Source of the DNA: Prosthecobacter debontii
GTDB taxonomy: Bacteria > Verrucomicrobiota > Verrucomicrobiia > Verrucomicrobiales > Verrucomicrobiaceae
Reading direction: 5' to 3'
NCBI GenBank assembly: GCA_945860295.1
Contig: CAMAQH010000026.1
Span: forward strand, 1 to 53,027
Length of the DNA: 53,027 nt
Shown: piece by piece, positions 7,819 to 16,697 of the stretch
Numbering within the stretch: position 1 is the stretch's first letter
Layout: each line of letters opens with the position of its first letter
Position numbers and translations under genes: made by a program
Notes under the pieces: generated by a model
What the model saw: only the letters and a program-made list of their open reading frames with translations
What the model was told of the DNA's origin: nothing
Database searches by the model: none

Positions 7819-9024
7819 ATGGCCGATTTTTATCAGCACGCGAGACTGCCCACGCTGCATCACCTATCCACGCCGGATAGCACCGCTCGCGAGGCAGAAC
7901 TCGTCGAGTTAGCTACCAAGCGCCCTATCGCACTATTGCTGCCCGCGCTGCATTTAGAAATGGAGCGTCCTGCGCTGCCTGCCATACTCAGCCAAGTGGG
8001 TGAGGTGCCGTATATCTCCGAAGTCGTGCTTAGCATGAACGGCATGAACGCCGCCCAGATGAAGTCAGCCAATGCCACTTGCCGGAAATGGCTGGGTAGC
8101 AAAAAAATGACCCTGCTCTGGAATGATGGCCCGGCTTTGAAGGCTGTGAATCACCAACTCAGTGAAGCCGGTGCCCAAGGTGGAAAAGGCGCCAACATCT
8201 GGATGGGTTTCGCCTATCTGAAAGCGGCGGGGCACGACGGCATCGTCATCAGTCACGACACAGACATCTTGAATTACAGCCCCAGCCTGCTGGCGAAACT
8301 CGGCTACCCAATTGCACACCCACGCCTCGGCTACCGCTTTGCCAAAGGCTACTACAGCCGTGTCGCAGACCGACTCTATGGTCGAGTCACTCGGCTGCTT
8401 ATTTTTCCTCTGATCCAGGCCTTTCAGGAGGTGCTCGGTGCCACACCATTGCTTGAGCATCTAGAGAGTTTTCGCTACCCGCTTTCAGGTGAGTTCGCCG
8501 GCGACTGCGACACGCTCGCCAACTTCAGCATCCCCTCAGCCTGGGGCCTGGAGATCGCCATGCTTTGTGAGGTGCACCGACAGCTTGCTGTGAATGAAAT
8601 GTGTCAGGTCGATCTCGGCTTTCACTACGAGCACCGGCATCGCCAGCTCGAAGCTGGCACGCTGGAGCACGGCCTCGTCGGCGCCGCAGCCGATGTCGCG
8701 CGCTGCCTTGCCTACCAGGTCCTGCGAGACTCTCAGGAAAGCGCTGCGGAGTCCCTGCTTAGGCTCGTGCTCGAGCGCTATCGCAACCGCTCGCTGGAGT
8801 GGATGGACCGCTACGAGCACGTCGCCCTGCTCAATGGCCTGCATTACGACCGCGCGGAGGAGGCACTCGCCGTCGCCGCGTTTAGCGAGGCCTTGCTGGT
8901 TCTCACGAAAAGCGTCGCGGCAGAAGGACTCCACGCCCCGCAGATGCGCCCGGCACCCGCCGCAGCGCTCAAAGAATATCCCGATCTAGGCCGTCAGATT
9001 CTAGCGGCGGCAGTCCCCTCGTAG
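7819..9024 (+). CDS. GpgS-like glycosyltransferase (GT81 type)
   Basis: This is a cytosolic GT-A glycosyltransferase of 401 residues. The metal-binding DxD is SHDTDI (Asp147, Asp149). Later segments match glucosyl-3-phosphoglycerate synthase: PLSGEFAGD (about 221-229), the SAWGLEI stretch, and VDLGFHYEHRHRQL with a likely metal His. Such enzymes join an NDP-sugar to 3-phosphoglycerate to give the precursor of glucosylglycerate or mannosylglycerate, compatible solutes and polysaccharide primers. No partner phosphatase is next to it, so donor and product are inferred. The start ATG 7819 lies 22 bp after pssA. Confidence 0.72.
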   Translation: MADFYQHARLPTLHHLSTPDSTAREAELVELATKRPIALLLPALHLEMERPALPAILSQVGEVPYISEVVLSMNGMNAAQMKSANATCRKWLGSKKMTLLWNDGPALKAVNHQLSEAGAQGGKGANIWMGFAYLKAAGHDGIVISHDTDILNYSPSLLAKLGYPIAHPRLGYRFAKGYYSRVADRLYGRVTRLLIFPLIQAFQEVLGATPLLEHLESFRYPLSGEFAGDCDTLANFSIPSAWGLEIAMLCEVHRQLAVNEMCQVDLGFHYEHRHRQLEAGTLEHGLVGAAADVARCLAYQVLRDSQESAAESLLRLVLERYRNRSLEWMDRYEHVALLNGLHYDRAEEALAVAAFSEALLVLTKSVAAEGLHAPQMRPAPAAALKEYPDLGRQILAAAVPS

Positions 9025-9146
9025 CTTGGGTATGGTTGGCGTCAAAAAAGATCGCTAACACTCAACGTCGTATCGCCGATATCGCCCGAGCTTCCGCAAA
9101 CCACGCGGGCGTGCTAGTGCCACACCCACGCTACGTCTGCTCCTCA

Positions 9147-10568
9147 TCACGCCTTTTCAAACGCATCTGCCACACGCAGGAGTGTCAGTTCATCCAGCGG
9201 CTTACCGATGATCTGAAGGCCCACTGGCAGTTGCTTGCCGCCTTCTTCAGCAGTGCCGCAGGGCACACTGATCGCAGGCAGACCCGCGAGATTCACCGGG
9301 ATGGTGAAGATGTCCTCAAGATAGGCCGCCAAAGGATTGTCCTTTAGCGCGCCAAGCTTATGTGCCGGAGTCGGGCTCGTCGGGCTCACGATCACGTCCA
9401 CCTTTTCAAAAGCCTTTTCAAAATCCTGCCGGATCAGCGTGCGCGCGCGTTGCGCCTTGAGGTAATAGGCATCGTAATAACCGCTGCTCAGAACATACGT
9501 CCCGAGCAGGATGCGCCGCTTCACTTCAGGACCGAAACCCTCCTCACGCGTCATCATGTATTGCTCCATGAGATCATTCGCTGCCGCACTGCGGTGGCCG
9601 TAACGCACGCCGTCAAAACGCGCGAGATTGGTCGAAGCCTCCGCCGGAGCGATGATGTAATAGGTACTGACACCCACATCCGTGTGAGGCAGACTGATTT
9701 CCACTGGGATCGCGCCCAGCGACTCCAGTTTCTTGATCGCTGCATTCACTGCTGCCGACACTCCGGCATGAATGCCGCTGATAAAATACTCTTTCGGCAG
9801 ACCGATGCGCAGACCTTTGATGTCCCGGCCAATCGCCGCCGTGAAGTCCGGCACCGCCACATCGAGCGAGGTCGAGTCCCGTGCGTCTTTGCCGCAAAGA
9901 TGGTTCAGCAAAAGGGCCGCATCCTCGACCGTCTTCGTGATCGGCCCGATCTGATCGAGCGATGACGCAAAGGCCACGAGACCATAGCGCGAGATGCGGC
10001 CATAGGTCGGCTTTATCCCCACACAGCCACAAAGGGCCGCCGGTTGACGGATCGAACCGCCGGTGTCTGAACCCAGCGTGGCAATCGCCAGATTCCCGGC
10101 CACCGCCGCCGCACTGCCGCCGCTGCTGCCGCCAGGAATGCGCTCCAAATCACGAGGATTGCGTGTGACACCCAGAGCTGAGTTTTCGGTGGAAGAACCC
10201 ATCGCAAACTCGTCCATGTTCATACGCCCAAACGGCACAGCACCGCCAGCACGCAGTTTGGTGATCGCGCCAGCGTCATACGGCGCCGTGTAATTCTCCG
10301 CCAGCATCCGTGAGCCGCAGGTGCATGGCTCGCGCAGCACATTCATGTTGTCTTTGATCCCAATCGGGATACCGCCCAGCGGTTGGGAAAGATCCGCTTT
10401 GTCCGCATCCACCAGCGCCTTTTCCAAATCCCAGGAAAGGTAGGCTCCGATCGAAGCATTCTGCTCATCAATGGCCTTGGCGACATCGGTCACGATGTCA
10501 CGCGGGGTGATTTCTTTAGCAAGCAGCTGCTGACGCAGCGCAGTGATGGTGGAAGTGGCGAGGGACAT
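9147..10568 (-). CDS. gatA: aspartyl/glutamyl-tRNA amidotransferase subunit A
   Basis: The protein has 473 residues and belongs to the amidase signature family. It has the catalytic Lys in GIKDN and the Ser/Ser residues in the loop PGGSSGGSAAAVAG, followed by LGSDTGGSIRQPAA. GatA releases ammonia from glutamine and passes it to GatB, which corrects mischarged Glu-tRNA(Gln) or Asp-tRNA(Asn). Its partner gatC lies 48 bp upstream on the same strand; gatB is not in the window. The spacer to gatC has a short tandem CGAATGA repeat (about 10579-10600). Confidence 0.95.
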   Translation of the reverse strand: MSLATSTITALRQQLLAKEITPRDIVTDVAKAIDEQNASIGAYLSWDLEKALVDADKADLSQPLGGIPIGIKDNMNVLREPCTCGSRMLAENYTAPYDAGAITKLRAGGAVPFGRMNMDEFAMGSSTENSALGVTRNPRDLERIPGGSSGGSAAAVAGNLAIATLGSDTGGSIRQPAALCGCVGIKPTYGRISRYGLVAFASSLDQIGPITKTVEDAALLLNHLCGKDARDSTSLDVAVPDFTAAIGRDIKGLRIGLPKEYFISGIHAGVSAAVNAAIKKLESLGAIPVEISLPHTDVGVSTYYIIAPAEASTNLARFDGVRYGHRSAAANDLMEQYMMTREEGFGPEVKRRILLGTYVLSSGYYDAYYLKAQRARTLIRQDFEKAFEKVDVIVSPTSPTPAHKLGALKDNPLAAYLEDIFTIPVNLAGLPAISVPCGTAEEGGKQLPVGLQIIGKPLDELTLLRVADAFEKA

Positions 10569-10616
10569 GAAGGGGAAATAACGAATGACGAATGACGAAT
10601 GACGAAACCAGAGGGA

Positions 10617-10901
10617 TTATTCGATGACTTTGGGAATCTGGAACTGATCCATCGCCCGGCGCGGGGCATTCGAGAGCGCCTCATCCTGCGTGAACCCAGG
10701 CCGCGCCACATCAGCACGCAGCACATCAAAGACTGGCATGGCATGAGCACTCGGCTCCGCCTCCAGCGTATGGGAGCTGAGCTGGTCGATGTGACCCAGA
10801 ATGCGGTTGAGCTGATCCTGATACTTCACCGCCTCCTCCGCCGTGAGGGCGAGACGTGAAAGCTTAGCGATGTGGTGGATGTCGATGCTTGGGGCTGGCA
10901 T
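10617..10901 (-). CDS. gatC: aspartyl/glutamyl-tRNA amidotransferase subunit C
   Basis: This small protein of 94 residues has the GatC pattern: the N-terminal SIDIHHIAKLSRLALTAEE, a middle LNRILGHIDQL helix and the C-terminal lid ending in FQIPKVIE. GatC stabilises and tethers GatA and GatB. It is placed directly before gatA on the minus strand, as expected for a gatCA operon. The length is normal. Confidence 0.93.
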   Translation of the reverse strand: MPAPSIDIHHIAKLSRLALTAEEAVKYQDQLNRILGHIDQLSSHTLEAEPSAHAMPVFDVLRADVARPGFTQDEALSNAPRRAMDQFQIPKVIE

Positions 10902-11103
10902 GGCTGCTTTGTAAACCGCAGGGACAGTGGCGCAAGGCTGAACCTCATTTGCAGCATCGAGGAAAAGATGCCAGGCATGTAGAGACTGGATTGCCTATAC
11001 CTGAGTTTGTGAAAGAGGTGCTGCGTAAGTCGCTTGGCTGACCCACAGGTTGTGTGCTTGCGTGAGCTACTGAAGGCGATGCGGTGAGGTGATGACGCAA
11101 GAC

Positions 11104-11146
11104 GCTGATCCCACTTCTTTTCGAGCAGCGCCTTGGCTTTATCGGC
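11104..11146. repeat. direct repeat, left copy (43 nt)
   Basis: This segment matches 12061-12103 in the same orientation, with 38 of 43 bases identical by eye. The two copies lie about 960 bp apart and bracket the zeta-toxin-like gene. The right copy covers the last codons and stop of the metallohydrolase gene. Confidence 0.75.
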
Positions 11147-11220
11147 AACGGCGGGCACGATGTGAGGTCGCGACAGCCGCGCCAGCGCTTGTGCCTGCAC
11201 TTTTACCACGGCCCATGAAT
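11104..11220 (-). pseudogene. minus-strand coding remnant ending ADKAKALLEKK
   Basis: On the minus strand, 11220 to 11104 reads AVVKVQAQALARLSRPHIVP followed by AVADKAKALLEKK. The last 11 residues equal the C-terminus of the metallohydrolase at 12068-14566. Where that gene has its TGA stop, this copy has TGG, and homology continues a few bases beyond. There is no start codon or complete domain, so this is a broken tail. Either it was duplicated from the neighbour or it is the relic of another protein with the same ending; upstream of ADKAK the two differ. Confidence 0.5.
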
Positions 11221-11260
11221 CCTAATTGCAACCTGCGGCTTGCAGGTGTTGATCTTGCTC

Positions 11261-11989
11261 ATGCAACCCACTCTGTGCATCATCGGCGGCTGCAACGGCG
11301 CAGGCAAAACCACGCTGGCGCGCGAGCTACTGCCAAGGCTTGGCTTGATGCGTTTTCTCAACGCCGATGAGATCGCGCGCGGGCTGTCACCGCTCGACCC
11401 TTCGCTGACGGCCTTCAAAGCCGGACGCCTGCTCATCGAGGAAGCGCGTGCGTTGCTTGCGGCCAAGGCGAGCTTTGCCATCGAGTCCACGCTCAGCGGC
11501 AAGACGTACGTTACGATGATTCGGGAGGCGAAGGCGCTCGGCTATCGCTTCGTGCTGCACTATATCGTGATCGACTCGGACACGCAGGCCGTGGACCGAG
11601 TCGCGTTGCGTGTGAAGATCGGTGGGCATCATGTGCCGGAGGACGATGTGCGCCGCCGCTTCGAGCGCAGTCGGAAGCATTTCATCGCCGACTACCTGCC
11701 GCTTGCGGACGAATGGGTGCTGTGGGACAATCAGTCGCCGCCGCATGCGCGACTCGCCGACAGCAACACACACACCGTCGAACAACTTCACGCCATGATC
11801 AACGCCACCACTCTCCAGGAGACGCCTCGCCGCGAAATGTCCGAGATGTCCCGCATCGGCCTCGAAGCCGGGCGCGTGGCCACGGCGAAGATGCTCGATT
11901 ACTACAAGCGCATGGGCATCAAGGTCACACCGCAGATGACGCTCGCCCCCGAACGCAAGCCGCGTGCGCGCAAGGTTAAGAGTGTTTGA
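11261..11989 (+). CDS. zeta-toxin-like P-loop kinase/ATPase
   Basis: The protein has 242 residues from ATG 11261, which begins right before the first strand (MQPTLCIIGG). The Walker A motif GGCNGAGKTT (residues 9-18) is followed by FLNADEIARGLSP, and later by AIESTLSGKTY and a YIVIDSDTQAVDRV strand. These are the marks of the zeta-toxin/COG4185 group. Zeta toxins phosphorylate UDP-N-acetylglucosamine or related substrates, but many chromosomal homologues have no known role. No antitoxin-like small gene is visible beside it. The Arg/Lys-rich C-terminus is unusual. It is isolated between two copies of a 43-nt direct repeat, which hints at later insertion. Confidence 0.75.
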   Translation: MQPTLCIIGGCNGAGKTTLARELLPRLGLMRFLNADEIARGLSPLDPSLTAFKAGRLLIEEARALLAAKASFAIESTLSGKTYVTMIREAKALGYRFVLHYIVIDSDTQAVDRVALRVKIGGHHVPEDDVRRRFERSRKHFIADYLPLADEWVLWDNQSPPHARLADSNTHTVEQLHAMINATTLQETPRREMSEMSRIGLEAGRVATAKMLDYYKRMGIKVTPQMTLAPERKPRARKVKSV

Positions 11990-12060
11990 TGGAATGAATC
12001 GCTGTGGTGCCTGAGACGCTAAAGTCTGTCAAAGAAGGCTCGCATCACTCACGCCCGTCA

Positions 12061-12103
12061 GCTGATCTCACTTCTTCTCCAGCAGCGCCTTGGCTTTGTC
12101 CGC
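12061..12103. repeat. direct repeat, right copy (43 nt)
   Basis: This is the partner of 11104-11146. It includes the final codons (TADKAKALLEKK) and stop of the minus-strand metallohydrolase plus a few bases beyond. Confidence 0.75.
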
Positions 12104-14566
12104 CGTCATTCCCATGGTGGGGAGGTCGTAGTCGAGGGTGTCGCCATTCGCTTTGAAGCCGTTGCCATCGGCATCGATATAGATGGGGTTGTTGTAGGCG
12201 CAGGGGCGCATCTTGGCGTAGTCGCTGGTGCCATAGCCGATCTTTGAATCACCATTTTCATTGATGGCGACGACGATGAGGTGCGCGTCATGTTGCAGGG
12301 GGACGTGGATCTTTTGGTCAAACTTCACGACGCCGTCTTGGAACATTTTTGGGTTCGCGGCGCGAGTGAAGTTGAGCTTGGGATCGGGGCGGCTGTTTAC
12401 CAGCACCTGCACGCGATTAATGTCGATCCAGTCGGTACATTGCACGCGCACTTTGAGGTCGATGCCACCTGTAGCGCGGTCGTCATCACCGGCGATCTTG
12501 CCGTTCTGCGTGGTGACTTCGAGGAAGGGGCCGGTGGTGAGCACCATGTTGCCTTGCTTCACACGGGGAGCCAGCTCTGCCCAGTCGATCTTCGCTGGTT
12601 CATCCGTGCTGCATGGGATGTAGCCGCGCCAGCAGCCGACGCCATTTCCATACACGCTGTGCGCATCTGCCACACCGACAGCGACAAGGCGGTGACCCTG
12701 ATTCAAAAGCTGACGCCAGACGAATTCGCGCATGCTGCTAGCCTTAGCGGCGAGTGAGCCGGGAGCGCGGCTAACCTTAAAGGGTGCATCGTGGAGGATG
12801 TCGGTACCGGGACCGTTTTCGGTTTCAGTCGCATCGATCATGCCACCGACGCCGACGAAACCGCCATCGGCGATGCCGTCGCCATCGCGGTCGATGAACA
12901 TGTTGCTGAGATCAGGATGATTGAACTGGATGTAGCGATCCGCACGCTCGCCCTGCCAGCGGCGCAGAGTCAGCGCAGTGATTCGTGGGTCATCATTCCA
13001 CACAGGCGCACCGCCGTCTTGTAGCAGCGGATCAGGCTCGAAGGGAAAGGCATTGAAGTGCTGGCGGCTGCCGGTGAGTTCCATGCCTTTGACAGTCTTG
13101 ATGAAGGACTCCAAGCCGAGTGCTTTGATGCCGGGTTCCCAATCGTAAAGTCGGTTATGTTCCGTGGTGGGTGCGAACTCCAGATGCTCAGCAGCGATGT
13201 TGATCAGTCGGCCATCCGTGTCGCAAACGTTGTCACCACTCTGCGTGCTGTGATTGTGGAAGTCGCTGCTGATCCAGCCCTTGGTATCGACGAGGCGCTT
13301 GAGCGTGCCTTTGAAAACGAACTCCTGACCAGCGGCAAGCGTCACTTCTTTGGACAGATGCCCATACTCAGGACCGCGCACGACGATGACGCGATATTTA
13401 CCGGTCGGAAGCTGCTGGGTGAACTGGCCCTTCTCGCTGTGATACTGATCCACGCAGCCATGCGCGCGGTGTTTCGGGCCGAGGTTGAGCTTCGGTGCGC
13501 CAACATCCAGCGGCTCAAAGTGTGCTTTGCAGGGAATGGACTTGCCCGACTCATCGGTGATGTCGAAGCGGATGCGGCTGGCTTCTGGTAGCGTGAGTTT
13601 TGGGGCACTGGTTTCACCTTCAGCGACGGTGAGAGAAACCTTTGCCTGCGCGCGGCCAAGGTCATCGATGAGTAACTCCACGGGTCCGAGAGATTGCTTG
13701 AAGCTGTATTTGCCATCCGCATCGGGGTAAGCCGTGAGTGACTTCTTGCCATCAGGGATCGTGATCGCCACCGTTGAGATGCCTTTGCCATCGGCTCCGA
13801 CAATTTGTCCGCTGACCCTGCCGAGTTTCACGCCCTTCACCGCACGCGCTTCACCCACCGCCTGTGCTGGAGAGGTGCCGACGGCAAAGATGCGTGAGAT
13901 GACGACTTCCTGCTTGGCTGCCAGCTCGATGGTCTCTTCAAGCTTCTCGATGCCCGTGACATTGAGTGTGCCGAGCGCGTAACCGCATTTGTGCGCGGGG
14001 TTGATGGCGTCTGTCCAAAAGATGCCGTCCGAACTTGTGCCCGTGGAGTCAAAGCGCGTGAAGTCTGACTTCGTGTTCACCTTCTGCGGCTTATCCGATT
14101 CATTGCGCAGGATCGTGGTGATGAAGATGCCTTGGATGCCATCTTTGACGCGATACTCGTGACGTTTGAACACACCGCCGTTCTTTGCGGCAGTGGTCAC
14201 GGACTCGACTGCGGCTTCGCTTTCACTCTTGGTCGCCACGGTTTTGACATACGAGACCTCGCCATGACCGCAGGGACCATAAACCACGAGCTGATCATTC
14301 GCTGCGCCACGCAAAGTCAGATCATAGAGGCAGCCTGGGGTCACGCCATCTGGCCCGTAAAAGGTGCTCATGTTTGCCCGGCGCAGTGGCGCGTTCTGTG
14401 AGATCACGGCCTCCACTTTGTCGCTGCGCAAAACGAAGTCGCCACGGATGCCATCCGCCTCTTTGCCTCGCGGTAGTTCTTTCTCGCGACCGAGCGCGGC
14501 TTCAAAGACTTCGGCACTCCACGCGGAGGCACAGGAAAGAAATAGGATTGGGAGCAGTAATTTCAT
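12068..14566 (-). CDS. secreted CehA/McbA-like (PHP-domain) metallohydrolase
   Basis: The protein has 832 residues with a clean signal peptide (MKLLLPILFLSCASAWSA, then EVF). The N-terminal region is beta-rich. A carboxypeptidase-regulatory-like domain (about 245-325, GRVSGQIVGADGKGISTVAI) follows. The C-terminal half is a PHP-type metallohydrolase with DFHNHSTQSGDN at about 436 and a later TTEHNR and VADAHS. The PVC-group CehA/McbA families include phosphoesterases and carbamate hydrolases, and the substrate is unknown. It acts outside the cytoplasm. Its 3' end is one copy of the 43-nt direct repeat. Confidence 0.78.
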   Translation of the reverse strand: MKLLLPILFLSCASAWSAEVFEAALGREKELPRGKEADGIRGDFVLRSDKVEAVISQNAPLRRANMSTFYGPDGVTPGCLYDLTLRGAANDQLVVYGPCGHGEVSYVKTVATKSESEAAVESVTTAAKNGGVFKRHEYRVKDGIQGIFITTILRNESDKPQKVNTKSDFTRFDSTGTSSDGIFWTDAINPAHKCGYALGTLNVTGIEKLEETIELAAKQEVVISRIFAVGTSPAQAVGEARAVKGVKLGRVSGQIVGADGKGISTVAITIPDGKKSLTAYPDADGKYSFKQSLGPVELLIDDLGRAQAKVSLTVAEGETSAPKLTLPEASRIRFDITDESGKSIPCKAHFEPLDVGAPKLNLGPKHRAHGCVDQYHSEKGQFTQQLPTGKYRVIVVRGPEYGHLSKEVTLAAGQEFVFKGTLKRLVDTKGWISSDFHNHSTQSGDNVCDTDGRLINIAAEHLEFAPTTEHNRLYDWEPGIKALGLESFIKTVKGMELTGSRQHFNAFPFEPDPLLQDGGAPVWNDDPRITALTLRRWQGERADRYIQFNHPDLSNMFIDRDGDGIADGGFVGVGGMIDATETENGPGTDILHDAPFKVSRAPGSLAAKASSMREFVWRQLLNQGHRLVAVGVADAHSVYGNGVGCWRGYIPCSTDEPAKIDWAELAPRVKQGNMVLTTGPFLEVTTQNGKIAGDDDRATGGIDLKVRVQCTDWIDINRVQVLVNSRPDPKLNFTRAANPKMFQDGVVKFDQKIHVPLQHDAHLIVVAINENGDSKIGYGTSDYAKMRPCAYNNPIYIDADGNGFKANGDTLDYDLPTMGMTADKAKALLEKK

Positions 14567-14685
14567 GGTCGGGAGATTTTTAGCGATGCTGGGTGATTGC
14601 TACGGGTCGCGGCAAGACAATCTAGATGCCTTCTTTCAAAAACAGCGTTGGCCCATATGAATGGGCAGCGCATGATAGGCGGCTC

Positions 14686-15987
14686 ATGAACCCAGCACGC
14701 ACCGATTCTCTTTCCTCTGACTATGACCTCGTGGTGGCAGGTGGCGGTGCAGCGGGCTTTTTTGGAGCCATCACTTTTGCTGAGGCTTGTCCAGGCTCTC
14801 GTGTGGTCATTTTAGAAAAAAGCAGTCAGGTGCTGGGCAAGGTCAAAATATCCGGCGGCGGGCGCTGCAATGTCACTCACGCCTGCTTTGATCCGCGCGC
14901 TTTGACGAAGTTTTATCCACGCGGATCGAAGCAGTTGATCGGGCCATTTCATCACTGGAGTCCGACTGACACGATGGAGTGGTTCGAGGGCAGGGGAGTG
15001 CCGCTGAAGATCGAGGAAGATGGCCGCGTGTTCCCGAAATCCGACAGTTCCCAGAGCATCATGGACTGCCTCACAGGAGCCGCGCGCGCTGCCGGCGTGG
15101 TGGTTCGGACAAGCACGGCTTTGGAGTCGGCTGAAGTCGGTGAAGAGGGTGCTTTCGATCTTCGACTCAATGGCGGCGAGCGACTGCATGCCAAGCGGTT
15201 GCTGCTGACTTTGGGAGGCACGCGCAATCAATTCGGGGCTGATCTAGCTGCCAGTTTTGGTCACCGAATCGAAGAAGCTGCGCCTTCTCTTTTCACCTTC
15301 AAAATTGCCGATGCTCGGCTTGCCGGGATTCAGGGTTTGTCGGTGCCAGAGGCTACAGTGCAGGTAAAGTCGGTGGAGCCGAAATTAAACCTGCAAGCCG
15401 TGGGTCCAGTGCTCATCACGCATTGGGGATTGAGTGGTCCTGGCATTCTCAAAGTCTCCGCTTGGGGTGCTCGGGAATTGCAGAAATTGGAGTATCGTTT
15501 TGATGTCCTAGTGAACTGGTGTGGTCAATTGAGTGAGCCGCAGATCTTGCAGCGGTTTGATGAGCTGCGGATCGAGTCACCGCGCAAATGCATCACCAAC
15601 GATCCCCAATTTGGGATGCCGAGTCGCTTGTGGAAGTGTTTGTTAGAGTTCGTGCTCGGAGATGGTTATGCGGATCTCAGCGAGCTGCGCTGGCCACATC
15701 TGCCGCGTGATTTAGCGCGGCGGTTGGCTCTGGAATTCGGAGCCTGTCGTTTTCGGGTCGATGGCAAAAGCATGAACAAGGATGAGTTTGTCACCTGTGG
15801 TGGTGTGCATCTCGGCGACGTGCAGTTCAAGACGATGGAGAGTCGCCTCATTCCGGGCCTTCACTTTGCTGGTGAAATCCTCGACATTGATGGCGTCACC
15901 GGCGGCTTCAACTTTCAAGCCGCCTGGACTACGAGTCGCCTCGCCGGTGAGGCGATCGCGGCTTCGATCAACTCGGCTCAGAAATGA
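14686..15987 (+). CDS. BaiN/HI0933-family NAD(P)/FAD-dependent oxidoreductase
   Basis: The protein has 433 residues. The FAD-binding Rossmann motif AGGGAAGFFGAI lies near the N-terminus, followed by the family signature ISGGGRCNVTHA and the C-terminal FAD contact TGGFNFQAAWTTSRLAGEAI. These define the HI0933/BaiN group of flavoproteins, which reduce carbon-carbon double bonds in a few studied cases. The physiological substrate here is unknown. ATG 14686 is preferred to 14626 because the latter adds 20 residues without homology to the fold. It converges on the tsf terminator. Confidence 0.85.
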   Translation: MNPARTDSLSSDYDLVVAGGGAAGFFGAITFAEACPGSRVVILEKSSQVLGKVKISGGGRCNVTHACFDPRALTKFYPRGSKQLIGPFHHWSPTDTMEWFEGRGVPLKIEEDGRVFPKSDSSQSIMDCLTGAARAAGVVVRTSTALESAEVGEEGAFDLRLNGGERLHAKRLLLTLGGTRNQFGADLAASFGHRIEEAAPSLFTFKIADARLAGIQGLSVPEATVQVKSVEPKLNLQAVGPVLITHWGLSGPGILKVSAWGARELQKLEYRFDVLVNWCGQLSEPQILQRFDELRIESPRKCITNDPQFGMPSRLWKCLLEFVLGDGYADLSELRWPHLPRDLARRLALEFGACRFRVDGKSMNKDEFVTCGGVHLGDVQFKTMESRLIPGLHFAGEILDIDGVTGGFNFQAAWTTSRLAGEAIAASINSAQK

Positions 15988-16014
15988 AGGTCTTTTTTCT
16001 CTCATGGCATCAAG

Positions 16015-16048
16015 GCACAAAAAAGGGCGAACTTGCGTCCGCCCTTTT
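16015..16048 (-). terminator. rho-independent terminator of rpsB-tsf
   Basis: A 9-bp perfect stem (16021-16029 with 16040-16048, AAAAGGGCG/CGCCCTTTT) and a 10-nt loop lie 22 bp beyond the tsf stop. On the minus strand a run of T follows. It could also stop the converging flavoprotein transcript. Confidence 0.85.
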
Positions 16049-16069
16049 CAGTAGTCTGTGACTGATCGT

Positions 16070-16669
16070 TTATGCGATGTCTTCACCCACGGCGTAGCGC
16101 ACGAAGCGGCGGACGACGAGGTTTTCACCAAGCTCAGCGATCTTGCTTTTCACGAATTCGCCGACGGTAATGTCGGAGTTTTTGATGAAGGCTTGCTCAA
16201 GCAGACACTGCTCGGAGAAGATCTTGTCGATCTTACCCTGCACAATCTTATCGGCGATGGCTTCCGGCTTGCCCTTGACCTGATCGAGGGCGATTTCGCG
16301 CTCCTTGGCAATGAGGCTTTCTGGGATCTCTTCGCGTCCGAGGAATTTCGGATTGGAAGCGGCGATGTGGAGGGAGATGTCCTTCACGAAGGCCTGGAAG
16401 ATTTCATTGCGAGCCACGAAGTCGGTCTCACAATTCACTTCGATGAGCACGCCGATGCGGCCTGCCATGTGGATGTAAGAAGAGACGATGCCTTCTTTGG
16501 TCTGGCGGTCAGCCTTCTTGTCAGCCTTGATGGTGCCTTTTTTGCGAAGAATGATTTCGGCCTTTTCGAGGTCGCCATCGGCTTCCTTGAGTGCGGCTTT
16601 GCATTCCATCATGGCGGCGTTCGTCTTTTCACGAAGGGCCATGACGCTTTGAGCGGTAATTTCTGCCAT
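16070..16669 (-). CDS. tsf: translation elongation factor Ts (short form)
   Basis: The protein has 199 residues. The N-terminal UBA-like module and signature are clear (ALREKTNAAMMECKAALKEA), and the core contains the TDFVARNE segment that contacts EF-Tu. EF-Ts exchanges GDP for GTP on EF-Tu. Many bacteria have a form of about 290 residues; this is the shorter type with a reduced core, as in Thermus-like EF-Ts. It follows rpsB by 28 bp and ends at a terminator. Confidence 0.97.
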   Translation of the reverse strand: MAEITAQSVMALREKTNAAMMECKAALKEADGDLEKAEIILRKKGTIKADKKADRQTKEGIVSSYIHMAGRIGVLIEVNCETDFVARNEIFQAFVKDISLHIAASNPKFLGREEIPESLIAKEREIALDQVKGKPEAIADKIVQGKIDKIFSEQCLLEQAFIKNSDITVGEFVKSKIAELGENLVVRRFVRYAVGEDIA

Positions 16670-16697
16670 AAATCTGTGAATGGGGGAGGGGTTGAGA

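Larger units (their letters stand above)
10902..11260. other. intergenic region with gene remnant, gatC to the P-loop gene
   Basis: About 360 bp between divergent genes. No intact gene is evident. The right-hand part carries a minus-strand coding remnant and one copy of a direct repeat (annotated separately). The left part, 10902-11100, shows nothing I can interpret. Confidence 0.5.

Noticed and set aside
11261..11989. A toxin-antitoxin module
   Set aside because: No epsilon-like or other small antitoxin gene is visible on either side, so a module is not claimed.
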